From: Mangifera indica
Taxonomy: Eukaryota; Streptophyta; Magnoliopsida; Sapindales; Anacardiaceae
DNA length: 64,000 nucleotides
Assembly: GCF_011075055.1 (NCBI RefSeq)
Contig: NC_058144.1
Location: 11,498,138-11,562,137, forward strand
Reading direction: 5' to 3'
Numbering within the stretch: the stretch's first letter is position 1; each line of letters opens with the position of its first letter. Position numbers and translations under genes: made by a program. A model generated the notes under the pieces. The model ran no database searches. It was not told the origin of the DNA and saw only the letters and a list, made by a program, of their open reading frames with translations. Below, in pieces: positions 33,557-45,049 of the stretch.

Positions 33557-36087
33557 TTCACATTTCCCGTTTCATAATCTCTCTCTACTCTGCTGCAGCT
33601 CCGTCTCATCACTCTCGCAAGCGAGATAATCTTCTTACAACTTTCCCACGTGTGAAATAATACAAAGTCGTTTTTTATGACTTATGAAACATTTCGCTCG
33701 ATTTATGACGCTTTTTTTACTGTTTTTATTGTGTAAATCTTATGTAAAGGGAAAAAGAAAAAAAAAATAGAATTTGTCGATAATTTTAATTTTATGTTGA
33801 AAGACCGCCGTTTAACTGTCTGGGCCGTTTCGTACTGCAACCTTCTGTTCGGAAGACAGCTGGAAAGATGTCGTGGTGGAACAGAGCGCATTAACAACTC
33901 TTAAAACACTCTTCTGTGACTACTCTAACGGTCAAACATATGTTGGTTCGGTGATGCCTCCATTATCTATTTACACGTGTAATTTATAGTATTGCATTTT
34001 AATTTAAGATAATTAAGTTATTTTACATTTTTCATTTGGTATTCTTCTCTTTAATGTTTGTTAATAAAAAAAATCATTTTTTAAATCAAATTAAATTGAA
34101 TTCATTGTTTTGTCAGCCATTAATTATTATTTTGTTTTTGTATTAGTGTTAATATCTATAATAATTATTATTAGAAGTCAAAAGTTTTAGGTTTTGGAAT
34201 ATAAAAACTCTACAGTAACTGGTGATGGGAAACTTTCAACGTCCAGATTCTTCTAACTGATTGATTAACAAGTAATAATATTAAACACAAATAGAATAAG
34301 GTTTCTTATAAGTAATTTCATAATTTCATAAGGATTATATACATAGCTTTCTCAAATAGGTTTGTACGCGTGTTACAAGTGAACAGAGTACTAAAGACAA
34401 AGTGATGACGTAAATGTGACGGTCACGGTAGAAATTTTCACCTCGGATTCTCATTGTTTTTGACTTTTGACAGTTGATGATCAGATCATTGTAATTTTAT
34501 TATGATAATCACATGCGACGACATTGTGACAGGTGTCATCATAGCGCACTACTTGTTTCATGATTAAGTGGAATTTACATTCGTTGGACCCACCGAAAAA
34601 TATGATATTTATGTAGTAGGTCCACCGGAAGTCATAAAAGAAAAACTGTATTTTAAAGGCTATGACCATAGATGCTGATGTAATGCATCACGTCCATTCG
34701 ACCTTCCGTTGAGGTTGAGTTGTGTGTGATGGACGGTGTGTGATTGGTTTGGATATTTATTACTTAGCTTGTAAGGTGTAAATTGAAAATGATTTTTGAT
34801 GTAGTAAAGAATACTAATAATTGAGCAGATGATTAATGAATGTGGATCCATGATCCATGCATCATCATCAATCCCAGGCCACCTCACACTTTGTTTCCTT
34901 TTCACGGCTTAAATGATGTTTTTGGATGGAGTTTTTGTGGGCTCCTCGTCACGAGTGGAGACTAGCTTAACGACAAATTCTTGTGAATATGGAAATATGC
35001 CCCATTTGTTTGATGCTCATCATCACGACATTAACATATTTTAACTTTTTCTTCCCCTATAAATTTATCAACTAGCACATAAATCCTCAGCCCGTTGGCT
35101 GTTGTTAATCTTTAAAAATTTGAAATTTAGCAAACTTGTGAACTCATGATTGGTTCATATTGAGTTGAGTTCGAATTCGAGAATAATCAATTTAGCACAC
35201 TTGTGAACTAATGATTGATTCAAGTAAGATATTATTAAATCCTTAAAAAATTTAATTTATATAAATATATATATATCCTTAAAATTATAAAGGGTAATTC
35301 ATATACTTATTTATAGTTATAATTATAAATTCAAAGTTTAAATATAATTTTTATAGTCAAACTCAAATTAATCAATTCCTTTTTGAACTTGAACCAAAAT
35401 CTAAGTCAACAAAACGTTTCTAACATGTATCAAATCCTCCAACGGCTCATAACAATAACCAAATTACAAGAAAGGTATTCAAAATTCCCATATTGTTGAA
35501 CTCACTTATTAAGAGACAGGTATACTTAGTAATTAAGAATCTCTAAAAGACTTGGAACGTTATAAAGTGAAAGTTAAAACAACTTCAACTTTATAAGCAA
35601 GTCGCATTAAAGCATATAAACCTAATCTTTTGGTGCTCTTTGTTGTACATTTGCTCCTTTACCAATATGTATGATGATCGAATCTTTCATCAAACAACAA
35701 AGCCTTTCTTTCTAGTGGACAAATCTAAGGTGAAGACTGGACAAAACCATCTCTGGAATCCCACATTGTGGCATACTCTTTTTCTGCAGTTTAAATTACA
35801 GGTAGGACTATTGAAAAGTATCCAGAAACCAGAAACATTTGGTGTGTCCAAATTTTTGTTCAAATTATTGTCTATCGCGAGAAAGTTTGGAGGCAATCCT
35901 ACCTGCATAAAAATATACGTTTCTGATTTATTAAAGAGAGCGAGAGGTAGGAAAAAACACTGCATATAATATTATTTTGTACCTTTCGCCCCAATTTGAA
36001 AGGTAACGGTGGAAGTCCTTGTAAGGGCATGTGCTGCAGCGAAAAGCGTCTCCTAGTCCACGCTACAAAGTCAATAAATTATTTATC
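33557..36087. other. Intergenic; no gene firmly supported
   Basis: The proximal part is 3'UTR. The open frames at 34481-34905 (-) have no family resemblance. 35640-35969 is open on both strands (109 codons on + from a TTG, 91 codons on - from an ATG); I recognise neither product and do not call a gene. Confidence 0.4.
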
Positions 36088-36414
36088 TGTCAAAATTTGA
36101 TGCAAATTAAGGGCACATATGCCACTAATGTACAATTTATGGCCACATGTCAAGTGAAGACATAGCCAAAAAAATGAGCCGATAGAGTTGCAAATTAAGG
36201 AGAATTACTTCTTTAATTGTTTGCAACCGCCCAGCATCAATATAAATACGCTTGCATGTTTCATTTCTAGATCATTCCATCATCAAAATTTCTCTTATAA
36301 ATTTGTTAGTGCTTTAAGAAGTAATCAAGCTTTGGTGCTTCATTTGAGTTAATAGTAATTTCTATTTCTATAAACTTTCTAGTTAAAAATTTTATTTTAT
36401 TTATTTTCCTAACA
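36088..36414 (+). repeat. Candidate copia LTR, with a second partial copy at 38601-38745
   Basis: The segment starts TGTCAAAATTTG, ends CCTAACA, and carries a TATA-like TATAAATACGCTTGCATG before a plausible leader. The stretch from AACCGCCCAGCATCAATATAA to TTATAAATTTGTTAGTGC recurs in direct orientation at 38601-38700 (AACCGCCCAACATCAATATAA...). It precedes copia gag sequence on the plus strand. No primer site is visible, so boundaries are tentative. Confidence 0.5.
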
Positions 36415-36448
36415 GCCCGATTTAAGATAGTGAGTGCTTATTTATGTG

Positions 36449-36449
<1 letters not shown>

Positions 36450-36493
<44 letters not shown>
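36450..36493. repeat. (AT)n microsatellite
   Basis: Over 40 bases of TA dinucleotide between the candidate LTR and the copia gag remnant. Confidence 0.95.
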
Positions 36494-36495
<2 letters not shown>

Positions 36496-36529
36496 AGGAG
36501 TTCTGTCTAAAGATGTTGGTTTTTAAGAA

Positions 36530-37560
36530 GTCTTTGTCCCCACCAGTCTTTCCTGAGAACTTTCCTAGTATGTTTAAATCACACCGATAGTTATTATTTT
36601 TCCAAGTTTGGTCACTCTTAGGTATCTATTATAATGGTTGAGATAAGTTATTCATCTGTCCAGTCCTGGTGCCAATAGTCACTGGTGACAAATATGATTA
36701 TTGGTGCATTAAGATGATGAGCTTTTTTTAATCCTAGAATTTATGGGATATAGTCAAGTTTGGGTTCAGTCTTCCGGAAGAGATATCTAGTTCTCTAAAA
36801 ACTGAACAAAAGGCATTAGAGGATAATCAAATGAAGGATTTGAGGGTTCAATTCATTCTGTAACAAACACTATCAAATGATATATTCCCCAAAATCAGTA
36901 AAACTTCAAGAGCTAAAAAAACTTAGGATATCTTGCAAGAAGAGTTTCATGGTAGAGAATAAATATGCTCTTTCAAATTACAAACTTTGAAAAGAGATTT
37001 TGAAAATATTATGACAAATGAGTCTGAGACTACAAATGTTTACTATTTTAGATTGAAAGAATTAATGAATCAATTGAGAGTCTATAAATAATATTTCTGA
37101 TAGAAAAATAGTAGATAAAATTTTGATTAGTATCACTAAAAAATATGATTTTATAGTGATTGTAATTGAAGAGTCAAAAGATATATCTAAATTATCGATG
37201 ACATAATTAATGGGTTCATTAGAGGCTTATGAAAAAAGAATAAATTGTAGAAACAAGGGTTCATTAGAGAGTGCTTTTTAGTCCAAGTTCAGTATACACC
37301 CTCAAAAGTTGAAACCTAGGTAGATGAAAAATGAAAATTCTTTAAGAAGAGAGAGTTTTAGAAATACAAATAATAGAAAAAAAATCATCTCATGGAATTT
37401 GTAAAAGAACAATCTTAAACAATTGAGACTTTGAGTGATGAAGCATCAGCAAAATAGTTCAAAGCTCAAACTAAAGAGTATCATTTGTTTTAATTGTATG
37501 TGAACAAAACTTGTTAATTAACTTATTCTTTAGATATATATAATAATTAGGTAGACACTG
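36530..37560 (+). pseudogene. Copia gag remnant, plus strand
   Basis: Conceptual translation in broken frames shows the UBN2-type copia gag: FENIMTNESETTNVYYFRLKE followed by LMNQLRVY, then phrases matching DRKIVDKILISITKKYDFI and EESKDISKL, and a SSHGICKRT remnant where the zinc knuckle should lie. Many stops and frame changes. It is the inverted partner of the minus-strand gag at 37690-38400. Confidence 0.7.
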
Positions 37561-37689
37561 ACCTTTGTGTTTACTTCCATCACCAGTCATGTGATTGTTG
37601 CAACCATTGTTAATGACCATTTATCTTTCTTTGCTTTGGATACTGATGGACCAACATAAAAAAATACTCCACCTACTTCATTTTTTTAA

Positions 37690-38420
37690 GAGTAATTTGT
37701 TTGATGCTTTACTTTGAAGCGACAATATTTTTCTTCATGCACAAATTTTTGGTAATTCAAGACTTCAGCTTCCCACAAAACCAAAATCTTTCTCTAGATG
37801 ACTTGTTCTTTTACAAATTTCACAAGATGAATATTTTTTATTATCTATATTTCTAGAACTCTCTGTTCTTAAAGAATTTTCATTTTTCTTCCACCTAGGT
37901 TTCAACTTTTGAGAGTGTTTACTACACTTGGACTGAAAAACACTCTCTTATGAACCCTCATTTCTATGATTTATTCTTTTTTTATAAACCTCTTATAAAT
38001 TCATTAATTTTGTCACTAATAATTTATATATATTTTTTAACTTTTTAATTATAGTCGCGATAGAATCATATTTTTTAGTGACACTAATCAAAATTTTCTC
38101 TACAATTTTTCTATTAGAAATATTTTTTCCATTGACTCTCAATTGATTCACTAATTTTTTCAATATAGAATAGTAAATATTTGTAGTCTCATTCATCATA
38201 ATATTTTTAAAATCTCGTCTAAGAGTTTGTAATTTAAAAGAGCGTACCTTTTCACTACCATAAAAATCTTCCTATGTGATATCCCAAGCTTCTTTAGCAC
38301 TTAAAGCTTCGCTGATTCTAGGGAATATATCTTCAATAACGCTTGTTGTAGAATGAATAGAGCCTTTGAATCCTTTATTCGATCACCCTCCAAGGTTTTT
38401 TGTTTAGCTTTCGAAGAACT
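37690..38420 (-). pseudogene. Copia gag remnant, minus strand
   Basis: The minus frame at 38199-37993 reads MMNETTNIYYSILKKLVNQL... NRKIVEKILISVTKKYDSI, the same gag domain as the plus-strand copy. Further on (about 37750-37870) comes SSCEICKRTSHLEKDFGF, a zinc knuckle that has lost its last Cys. Pol does not follow in the expected place, so this is a displaced fragment, head-to-head with the plus-strand gag. Confidence 0.7.
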
Positions 38421-38429
38421 AGATATCTT

Positions 38430-38600
38430 TTATGAATTTCTCAATAGTAACCAGTGAAGTTGCTACTAGCTTGTACTTGTTCATCTTGAATCTTCTGAGT
38501 AGATTCTCAGTATACTCCTTTTGTGAGATGAATATTCCAAATATTCTTGGATAATTTCAATGCCAAGAAAATAATGCATCAAGTTCAAATCTATCGTCTC
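38430..38600 (-). repeat. Duplicated copia RT segment (partner at 39240-39410)
   Basis: The phrases AGTAGATTCTCAGTATACT, TGTGAGATGAAT, TTCTTGGATAATTTCAATGCCAAG and ATGCATCAAGTTCAAATCT recur about 810 bp to the right in the same order and orientation, with point differences. The copy stops abruptly at 38600, where plus-strand LTR sequence begins, which marks a rearrangement junction. Confidence 0.7.
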
Positions 38601-39954
38601 AACCGCCCAACATCAATATAAGTAAGCTTGCATGTTTCATTTGTAAATTAATCCATCATCAAAATTTCTCTTATAAATTTGTGAGTACTTTAAGGAGTAA
38701 TCAAGCTCTCATGCTCCATTTGAGTAATCAAGCTATTATGCTCCATTGTAGTTGTTGATTTACTATCACATAAAATATTTACTGCTTGTCAAACTTTTTC
38801 CCTCTCTTCGAGTATCCTTCAAAACCAAATCACTTGATTCGTTGTATTTGCGGTGGCTACATATTTTGCTTCTACGAATCATTGTGTTACACATTCTTGT
38901 TTCTTAGACACCTATGAGAATATTCTTGATCCCAAAGCAAATGCATAATCGAAAGTATTTTACTTGTCATCTGTTGATCTTACCTAATCATTATTAGTGT
39001 TGCCAATTAGCTTTAAGTTACTTGCAAAATTGAGCAAATGTTATAGTCTTTTGTACCTTACAAGTATCAAAAACTCATTTTTGCAATTTCGTAGTGACTT
39101 TGATTGGGATTCTGCATGAATCTTGACAATAGACTTATAACATATATAATATTTGGTCGAGTGGCAGTTAGGTAGAGTAGGCACCTATTAAGACTTTTGT
39201 AGGGTGAAACATCTAATCTCTCAAAACTGTCTTCTTTTTTGAATTTCTTATTAGTAACCAACATAGTTGTTATTGGCTTACACTCGTTTGTCTTGAATCT
39301 TTTGAGTAGATTCTTAGTATACTTCTATTGTGAGATGAATTTTCCAAACTCTTCTTGGATAATTTCAATGCCAAGAAAACAATGCATCAAGTTTAAATCT
39401 GTCATCTCAAATGCTCACATCATATCTTCTTTATACTTTTTCAATATATTCTCATTGTTGCTTGTATAGATAAGATCATCCATATAAAGAGAGACAGTGA
39501 GAACATCGTCATATGAAACTTGATGTAAAGAGTCAGTTCACTTTTACTCCTCTTGAATCCTTGATTGGTGAAGTGTTCATCAATCCTACTATACTAGACT
39601 TTCAGAGCTTACTTCATGGTATATAATGTTTTTTTCAATTTAAGTACTTTATCTTTCTTTCTTGAAATCATGAACCCTTGAGGTTGTTCTACATATATAT
39701 CTTCTTCAATTTATCCATTAAGAAAGATTGACTTCACATCAAATTGATAAATCTTTCATGTCTAATAATTGTACTTTTAGTTGCTAATAACTTGTAATTA
39801 TCCAATAATCAATCTATAATATTATTGACAATTTTTTTTTTGTCTTCCAATGTTTAACAATTGATGTCACACTCCAAGACTTCGTAAGACAAGCAATCTT
39901 AAGTTTTCTCCAAGAAATCAATTAGCAATGATTAGACATGACAAAAAAGGTTGG

Positions 39955-40040
39955 GTTGCAGGGCTCCTTATTTTTGGCACGGCCTGCATGGGCTATGCTG
40001 GTTGTGTTGGGGCTTTAGGATAAGGCCCGTGGGCCGATTC
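39955..40040. repeat. Short GC-rich GGCCCGTGGGCCG-type repeat fragment
   Basis: A GC-richer patch with GGCACGGCCTGCATGGGC and GGCCCGTGGGCCG within AT-rich retroelement DNA. It recalls dispersed plant repeats with GGCCCGGGCC-rich ends, but too little remains to classify it. Confidence 0.3.
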
Positions 40041-41054
40041 AATATGCTTCATTAAAAATAATAACAAATTAATTAAAATAATTAAAATTGCAAAAATATT
40101 AAAAGAAGTTGTAGTATAATGAAAAATGAAGAAATTAGATTTATTTATAAGAAATGAATTAAGTTTTTAAGATCAATCTCACGTATGTGGGATAATTGAA
40201 AACTTAAGTATGATTAATTTGATACTAGAGTTTTAATTTGTAGCGAGTGAAGGGAGTTATTAGAGTGTATCTTTTTAATATGAAACATTTTTGTAAAAGT
40301 GCAAAGTGCAAAACTATCCTATATTAAAAAGATACACTTAAACTTTTAAATAACTCAAATGGTGTTTTAAAAAGACTCTTGGTTGAAACTCAATGCACTG
40401 TCGTTTTGAGAGCTTCAATCAACAATGATTTAGCAAGTTTGAAGCTGCTAGGCATACTTCCTACCTTGTCCAATAAAGTTTATTTCTTTTTTCTAGTTAC
40501 ACCATTTTAGTTTGGAAAACCAAACATAATGTTTTGAGCAACAATCTCATTATCTTCAAGAAATCTTATAAATAGGTGTTTGTTCATCGTAAGTATATCT
40601 ATCATAATATTCTCAACATTCATCTGATCTCATGATCTTAATTTGCTTTCTGCATTGTTTCTCTACCATAATATTCATCCTAATGTTTTGTTCTTATTAT
40701 GAAGTATGCAGTGATAAATAAATCATGAACAGTCATCAATAAATGAAATGAAGTATACTTGACCATAAGGATCCGTATCCAAACAATAAATATTTGTATG
40801 TATAATTTTCAATATGTATGAACTTCTCTTGGCACATTTCTTTGACTTGTTGGTCAATTTTCCCTTTATGCAATCAATACAAATATCAAAGTTAGTAAAA
40901 TTTAGAGTATTAAGTATCTGATCCATTATTCACTAACATTTTATTCTCTTTATAGATATGTCCTAATCTCTTATACTATAATATAGAAAAATTTTCATTC
41001 ATAACACTTATTTTAATACCAACATTATTTTCAACATGCATTAAATTAAATAAA

Positions 41055-41893
41055 GGCCAAAGGACTATTGCCCACCCAAGGTATGCTGTTTTCCCAAATT
41101 TCTCCCATTTAACTTTGAAAATCCTAAATACCCACCCATGAGCAGTTAAAATTAACAAAACTCCAACCCCTTAAAATTTTATTTTTTTCCCCCCTAAACT
41201 TTAGAAACTAATAGTTTCCCCCCAACCTAAGTTTAAAAAAAAGATAGTTTCCTCTTAGAGTTTAGTTTCTGAATCTCTAACACCATCTCTGACTCCATTA
41301 CCAACAACCTCTCCCTCCCGATGCTTCCTTTCCCTTCAACGGTCTTTTTCCATCCATTTGGACTCTCAATCGATATCGAATAAGACTTGAAAGATGAAGA
41401 GCTTCATCGGGGAAGACGAAGCTCTTCGTCTTCCCAGACATCTTTTTTTGGGAAGACAACAGCTTTGTCTTCATTTGGGAAGACGAAGAGTTTCGTCTTC
41501 CTCAATGAAGCTTTTTGTCTTCCAAGCCTTATTTGACGTCGATCAGATATCCAAATGGGTAGAGAGAGACTGTTGGAGGGAGAGGAAGCTTTGGGAGGGA
41601 GAGACTGCTAGCAATGACATCGAATTTGACATCAGAGATCTGGAAACTAAACCCTAGGAGAAAACTATCATTTTCTAAAACTTTGATTAGAGGAAAACTT
41701 TTAGTTTTTAAAGTTTAGAAAAGGAAAATGAGATTATATTTTAGTTTATTTTTAATATTATAGATAAAATGATAATTTTGCCTTTACAATCATTAATTTT
41801 AACTAGTCATAGGTAAGTATTTGAGATTTTCAAAGTTAAAAAAGGGAAACTTAAAAAAAAAACATACTTTGGGGGGTAATATGTCCTTTGGCC
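41055..41893. mobile_element. Non-autonomous MULE-like element, family 2, with perfect 9-bp target duplication
   Basis: 839 bp. Left terminus GGCCAAAGGACTATTGCCCA, right terminus GGGGGTAATATGTCCTTTGGCC. The identical 9-mer TTAAATAAA flanks it at 41046-41054 and 41894-41902. The core (41380-41540) has repeated GAAGACGAAG / CTTCGTCTTCC in both orientations and could form strong hairpins. The 87-codon frame at 41394-41657 is in this core and is unlikely to be a gene. It sits inside copia pol sequence, so it inserted later. Confidence 0.9.
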
Positions 41894-42831
41894 TTAAATA
41901 AAACATTATTTTGTAAGTGAATTCAAAATAAACCATCAAACAACATATCATTTCCAATAACTGCAAGTTTATAAAATAAAGTAATTGTCGTTTCATAAAA
42001 CATAAAAGAATATCTTATAGATACAAATCTTGACACTAAAATCAAGTTTCTAGAAGAAGTTTGTAATATAAACTGTTCATTGCAAATCTAATACAAAACC
42101 AGTATATAAATGTAATTTGCATTTTCTAACCGCTTCCATATGTGAACACATATTATTTCCTAGATAGGTGCATTGTTCACGAGGCCATTGGTTTCCTTTG
42201 GTTTAGAAAACCTTAAAAAATGTTTGAAGCATGAATTATAGAACTAAAATCAATCCACTAAGTATTACAACAAACATAAACCATATTAGATTCATAATAT
42301 ATAAATAACATTGGATTAACTTTCTTTTCAAGCTAAGCCATAAAATTATAATAGTCATTCTTTGTGTCCTTTCTTTTTACAAAAAGAAATGCACTTAGAC
42401 TCGTTATACAGTTTGAATGGATATTTATCGGTTCCTTTATGTTTATCTTATTTCTTCATTTTCTTTCCTTATATTACCATATGTGTACTTTTACCCATTT
42501 CCATTAACAACCTTCCTTCATTTTGTACACATATAATTTGAAGCTCATTAATGGCCCATTTCCTTATATATGTTATGAGAGATTTTTGAAAGGTCTATAT
42601 TGTAGTGGAAGTGAATTTTGTATAAAATACATAAGAAAAGATTTGGACAATTTAATCTTAAGAGACTTAAGTTGAGCCACTGTCTTTTATTTGCATAATG
42701 CGCTCAAGCACACCTCTAACATTAATATACTTCATTGATGATAACTTTATCATAAGAGTGTTAGTAAAGACTTTATCTGAAGACTTAAATTATTCATCAA
42801 TAGCCTTCAATAATTAGCAAAGGCATTCTAG

Positions 42832-43400
42832 GTGTTGTTTTCAAGATTACTTGACGACACATTTCTTAAACCATTTGGATGTACCTGTTTTCCTATTTTA
42901 AGACCTTATAATAAGCACAAGTTCAATTATCATTTAGAGAAATATGTTTTTCGTTATGTACTTAGTATATTGGGAAAAGATATCGTTTATAATGATGTGC
43001 GTCCTTTATCCCATGAGTCCATGCATCCAATGCTCAGAAGATCCAAAACATGTAATCTACCATAACCTTATCCTAAGATACTTAATGTTTCTATCATAAA
43101 ATCAGGATGTTTAACCCAAAAAAATTGTTGATGCATTGACTAATTTTGGTTGGTTTAAAGTTATGCAAGAGGAGTTTACTACTTTAGTAAGGAACCATAC
43201 TTGGAGTCTAGTGCCTTTAACTAGTGTTATGAATGAAGTATGACACAAATTATTGTTTAGAATTAAGTGTAATATTAAGGCTAGACTAATGGCAAAGGGA
43301 TTTTAGCATTTTTCAGGTGCATATTAATTTGAGACTTTTAGTCCAAAATAATTTATTGTAACCAGAGAAGTGGCCTTGAAATTTTTCAAGTTGTTTCTAG
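42832..43400 (+). pseudogene. Copia integrase C-terminus and start of reverse transcriptase, plus strand
   Basis: 42832-43065 reads FLKPFGCTCFPILRPYNKHK followed by a worn form of the copia block that normally continues with LGYS...YKCL. 43120-43395 has the RT start in broken frames (MQEEFTTLVRNHTWSLVP, then KARLMAKGF and VALKFFKLF). The polarity is opposite to the pol region just to the left, so this is a different insertion. Confidence 0.7.
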
Positions 43401-43548
43401 GATCTTAACAGTGAAACCCTAAAGTTTGCTTTTATGTGGAATCTCATGCCATTTGACATTTCATATTAGTTTAGTTTTGGCTTGAAAATTTAGTAAATTT
43501 TGTTATGACATGAAGATAAGTAGATACAATTGAACTTTTTTACAAGTA

Positions 43549-43872
43549 AAGTGTGCTCAGATCCTTAATGAGGCTGGAGCAAATGTAGATGCATTGGACA
43601 AGAATAAGAACACAATCCTTCACTACGCAGCTAAGTATGGCAGGAAGGAACGTGCAGCCTTTCTATTGAAGAATGGTGTTGTAGTGTAAGCCAATAGCTT
43701 TCTATCAATTTACCTTATGGGTTAACTACTTACTAATTATTTTATATTAATCTTTATTTGCACTTACTGCAGAACCCTTCAAAACATGGATAGCAAGACT
43801 TCTATTGATGTGGCTAAACTCAATAACCAGTATGAGGTATTGACGCTATTGCAGAAGGATGCTTTCCTATAA
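43549..43872 (+). pseudogene. Two-exon fragment of an AKR2-like ankyrin-repeat gene
   Basis: Exon pieces 43549-43685 and 43773-43872 join at GTAGT|GTAAGC...ACTGCAG|A. They encode [20 protein letters not shown], a complete ankyrin repeat ([22 protein letters not shown]), then [20 protein letters not shown] and a final QKDAFL before TAA. This is the C-terminal end of plant AKR2 (AKR2A/B, chaperones for chloroplast outer-membrane proteins). AKR2 is normally about 340 aa; only about 78 codons remain. The frame is open and the splice sites intact, but the N-terminal sorting domain is missing and no promoter is evident. The intron shows it arose by DNA-level copying. Sequence to about 44040 may be its 3'UTR. 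Confidence 0.8.
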
Positions 43873-45040
43873 CCTAAACAAGCATACGTTGGAATTTGGT
43901 GGATGCTGTTGGGGCATGTTTCAATGTGTCAGCTAAAATTTAAGTTAAACAGACAAACGACATTGTGTTTTTGTCTATCTTGTGTTGCAAGGGTTGTCTG
44001 ATTGCTAAACTTTTCAAAATAATGTTATAGTTCCAACATAAATAGTTTTTTTTTTTTCTGGAGTGATTTATTTATCCATGAGGGGATTACGTGACTTGGT
44101 TGTAGTAACTATAGTTGTACACACTTTTTGCATGATGTTACCTGGTATTTGATCCCAATAGAGCCTACAATAAATTATTTTAAAACAATGAGATTATTTT
44201 TATGTTATGGTTACAATAAATTAGCAATAGGGTACTTGCTCACAATAGAGCCAGGTTAAAGTACAACAGATGTTGGGAAATAAGAGATAACTCACATGAC
44301 CAAAGTATCAAATCCCTATATTCAATCTGGATCAATTGACCGAGTATTCAATTACAACATAGCTTCTAGTTTAAGGTGTTTCCATCGAGTGCAATAGTGT
44401 CACACTACAGAGGAATTCGGACGAATGGTTCCTTAGTGACCAAAAAGGGATATAATTCAATTAGAGAGTTAAGATACATAGCCTGGTTAGCTCTAAAGTA
44501 CATAATGAGTACCAATATAGTAATCAGGACCCATCATCATTTTGTAAGGAGTTTGATGCCAACTTTAGATGATAGAGTTTAAAGTTGAGGACATTTTGGA
44601 AAAATTTAGAGATTATATACTAGTTAGAGTCTTCTACTCATTGAGTATGTTTTGTCACTTATCCTCTTTGTTTTGAATATGCAAGTACAGGTGATTGTGA
44701 CGGTTATGGGACGAGTGGCGGTTAGAGGGTATAGAGTTGGATGACATTTCTATCATTTCAACATTTATTAGACTTTCATTTGTTTCAGCTTTATTTTAGT
44801 TGATTTGTTAAGCTATACACTTTTATGGGTTTTCGTTTAATAAACATCTTTTGTTGCGCTGGCAAACTTATTCTTAGTAAGGGTATTAAAGCAATTTTTA
44901 CTAGTTTTAATAAATAAGTTTTATTCAGTTATTTACTTGCTTTTATTGATTTAAAACAAATGAGATGCTCATAATAGTTAATCTAGTAACTTTTCCCTTG
45001 GGAGGGTAGTATTTTTGGAGGGAGGTGTTATAGATTTGCG
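43873..45040. other. Unassigned sequence between the AKR2 fragment and copia RNase H
   Basis: After the likely AKR2 3'UTR there is unrecognised DNA. 44376-44582 is open on + for 68 codons without a known domain. The part from TGTTGGGAAATAAGAG (44272) to GGAGGGAGGTGTTATA (about 45030) could be an LTR-like segment, but no partner is present. Confidence 0.35.
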
Positions 45041-45049
45041 GGAACTAGA

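Larger units (their letters stand above)
38800..42660 (-). mobile_element. Decayed minus-strand Ty1/copia pol region, split by a MULE-like insertion
   Basis: Reading leftward: protease-to-integrase region (42660-41900; around 42240-42120 it reads like WP..EQCTYLGNNVFTYG). Then integrase N-terminal and core (40926-40723: FDICIDCIKGKLTNKSKKCA ... GQVYFISFIDDCS), reverse transcriptase pieces (about 40000-39240), and RNase H start (39264-39067: YLTATRPNIIYVISLLSRFM). Stops and shifts are frequent. The 839-bp family 2 element at 41055-41893 interrupts it. No LTRs could be paired. Confidence 0.75.

Noticed and set aside
41394..41657. 87-codon frame in the element at 41055-41893
   Set aside because: Made of repeated GAAGACGAAG/CTTCGTCTTCC units in the element core; similar cores in other copies do not keep the frame.
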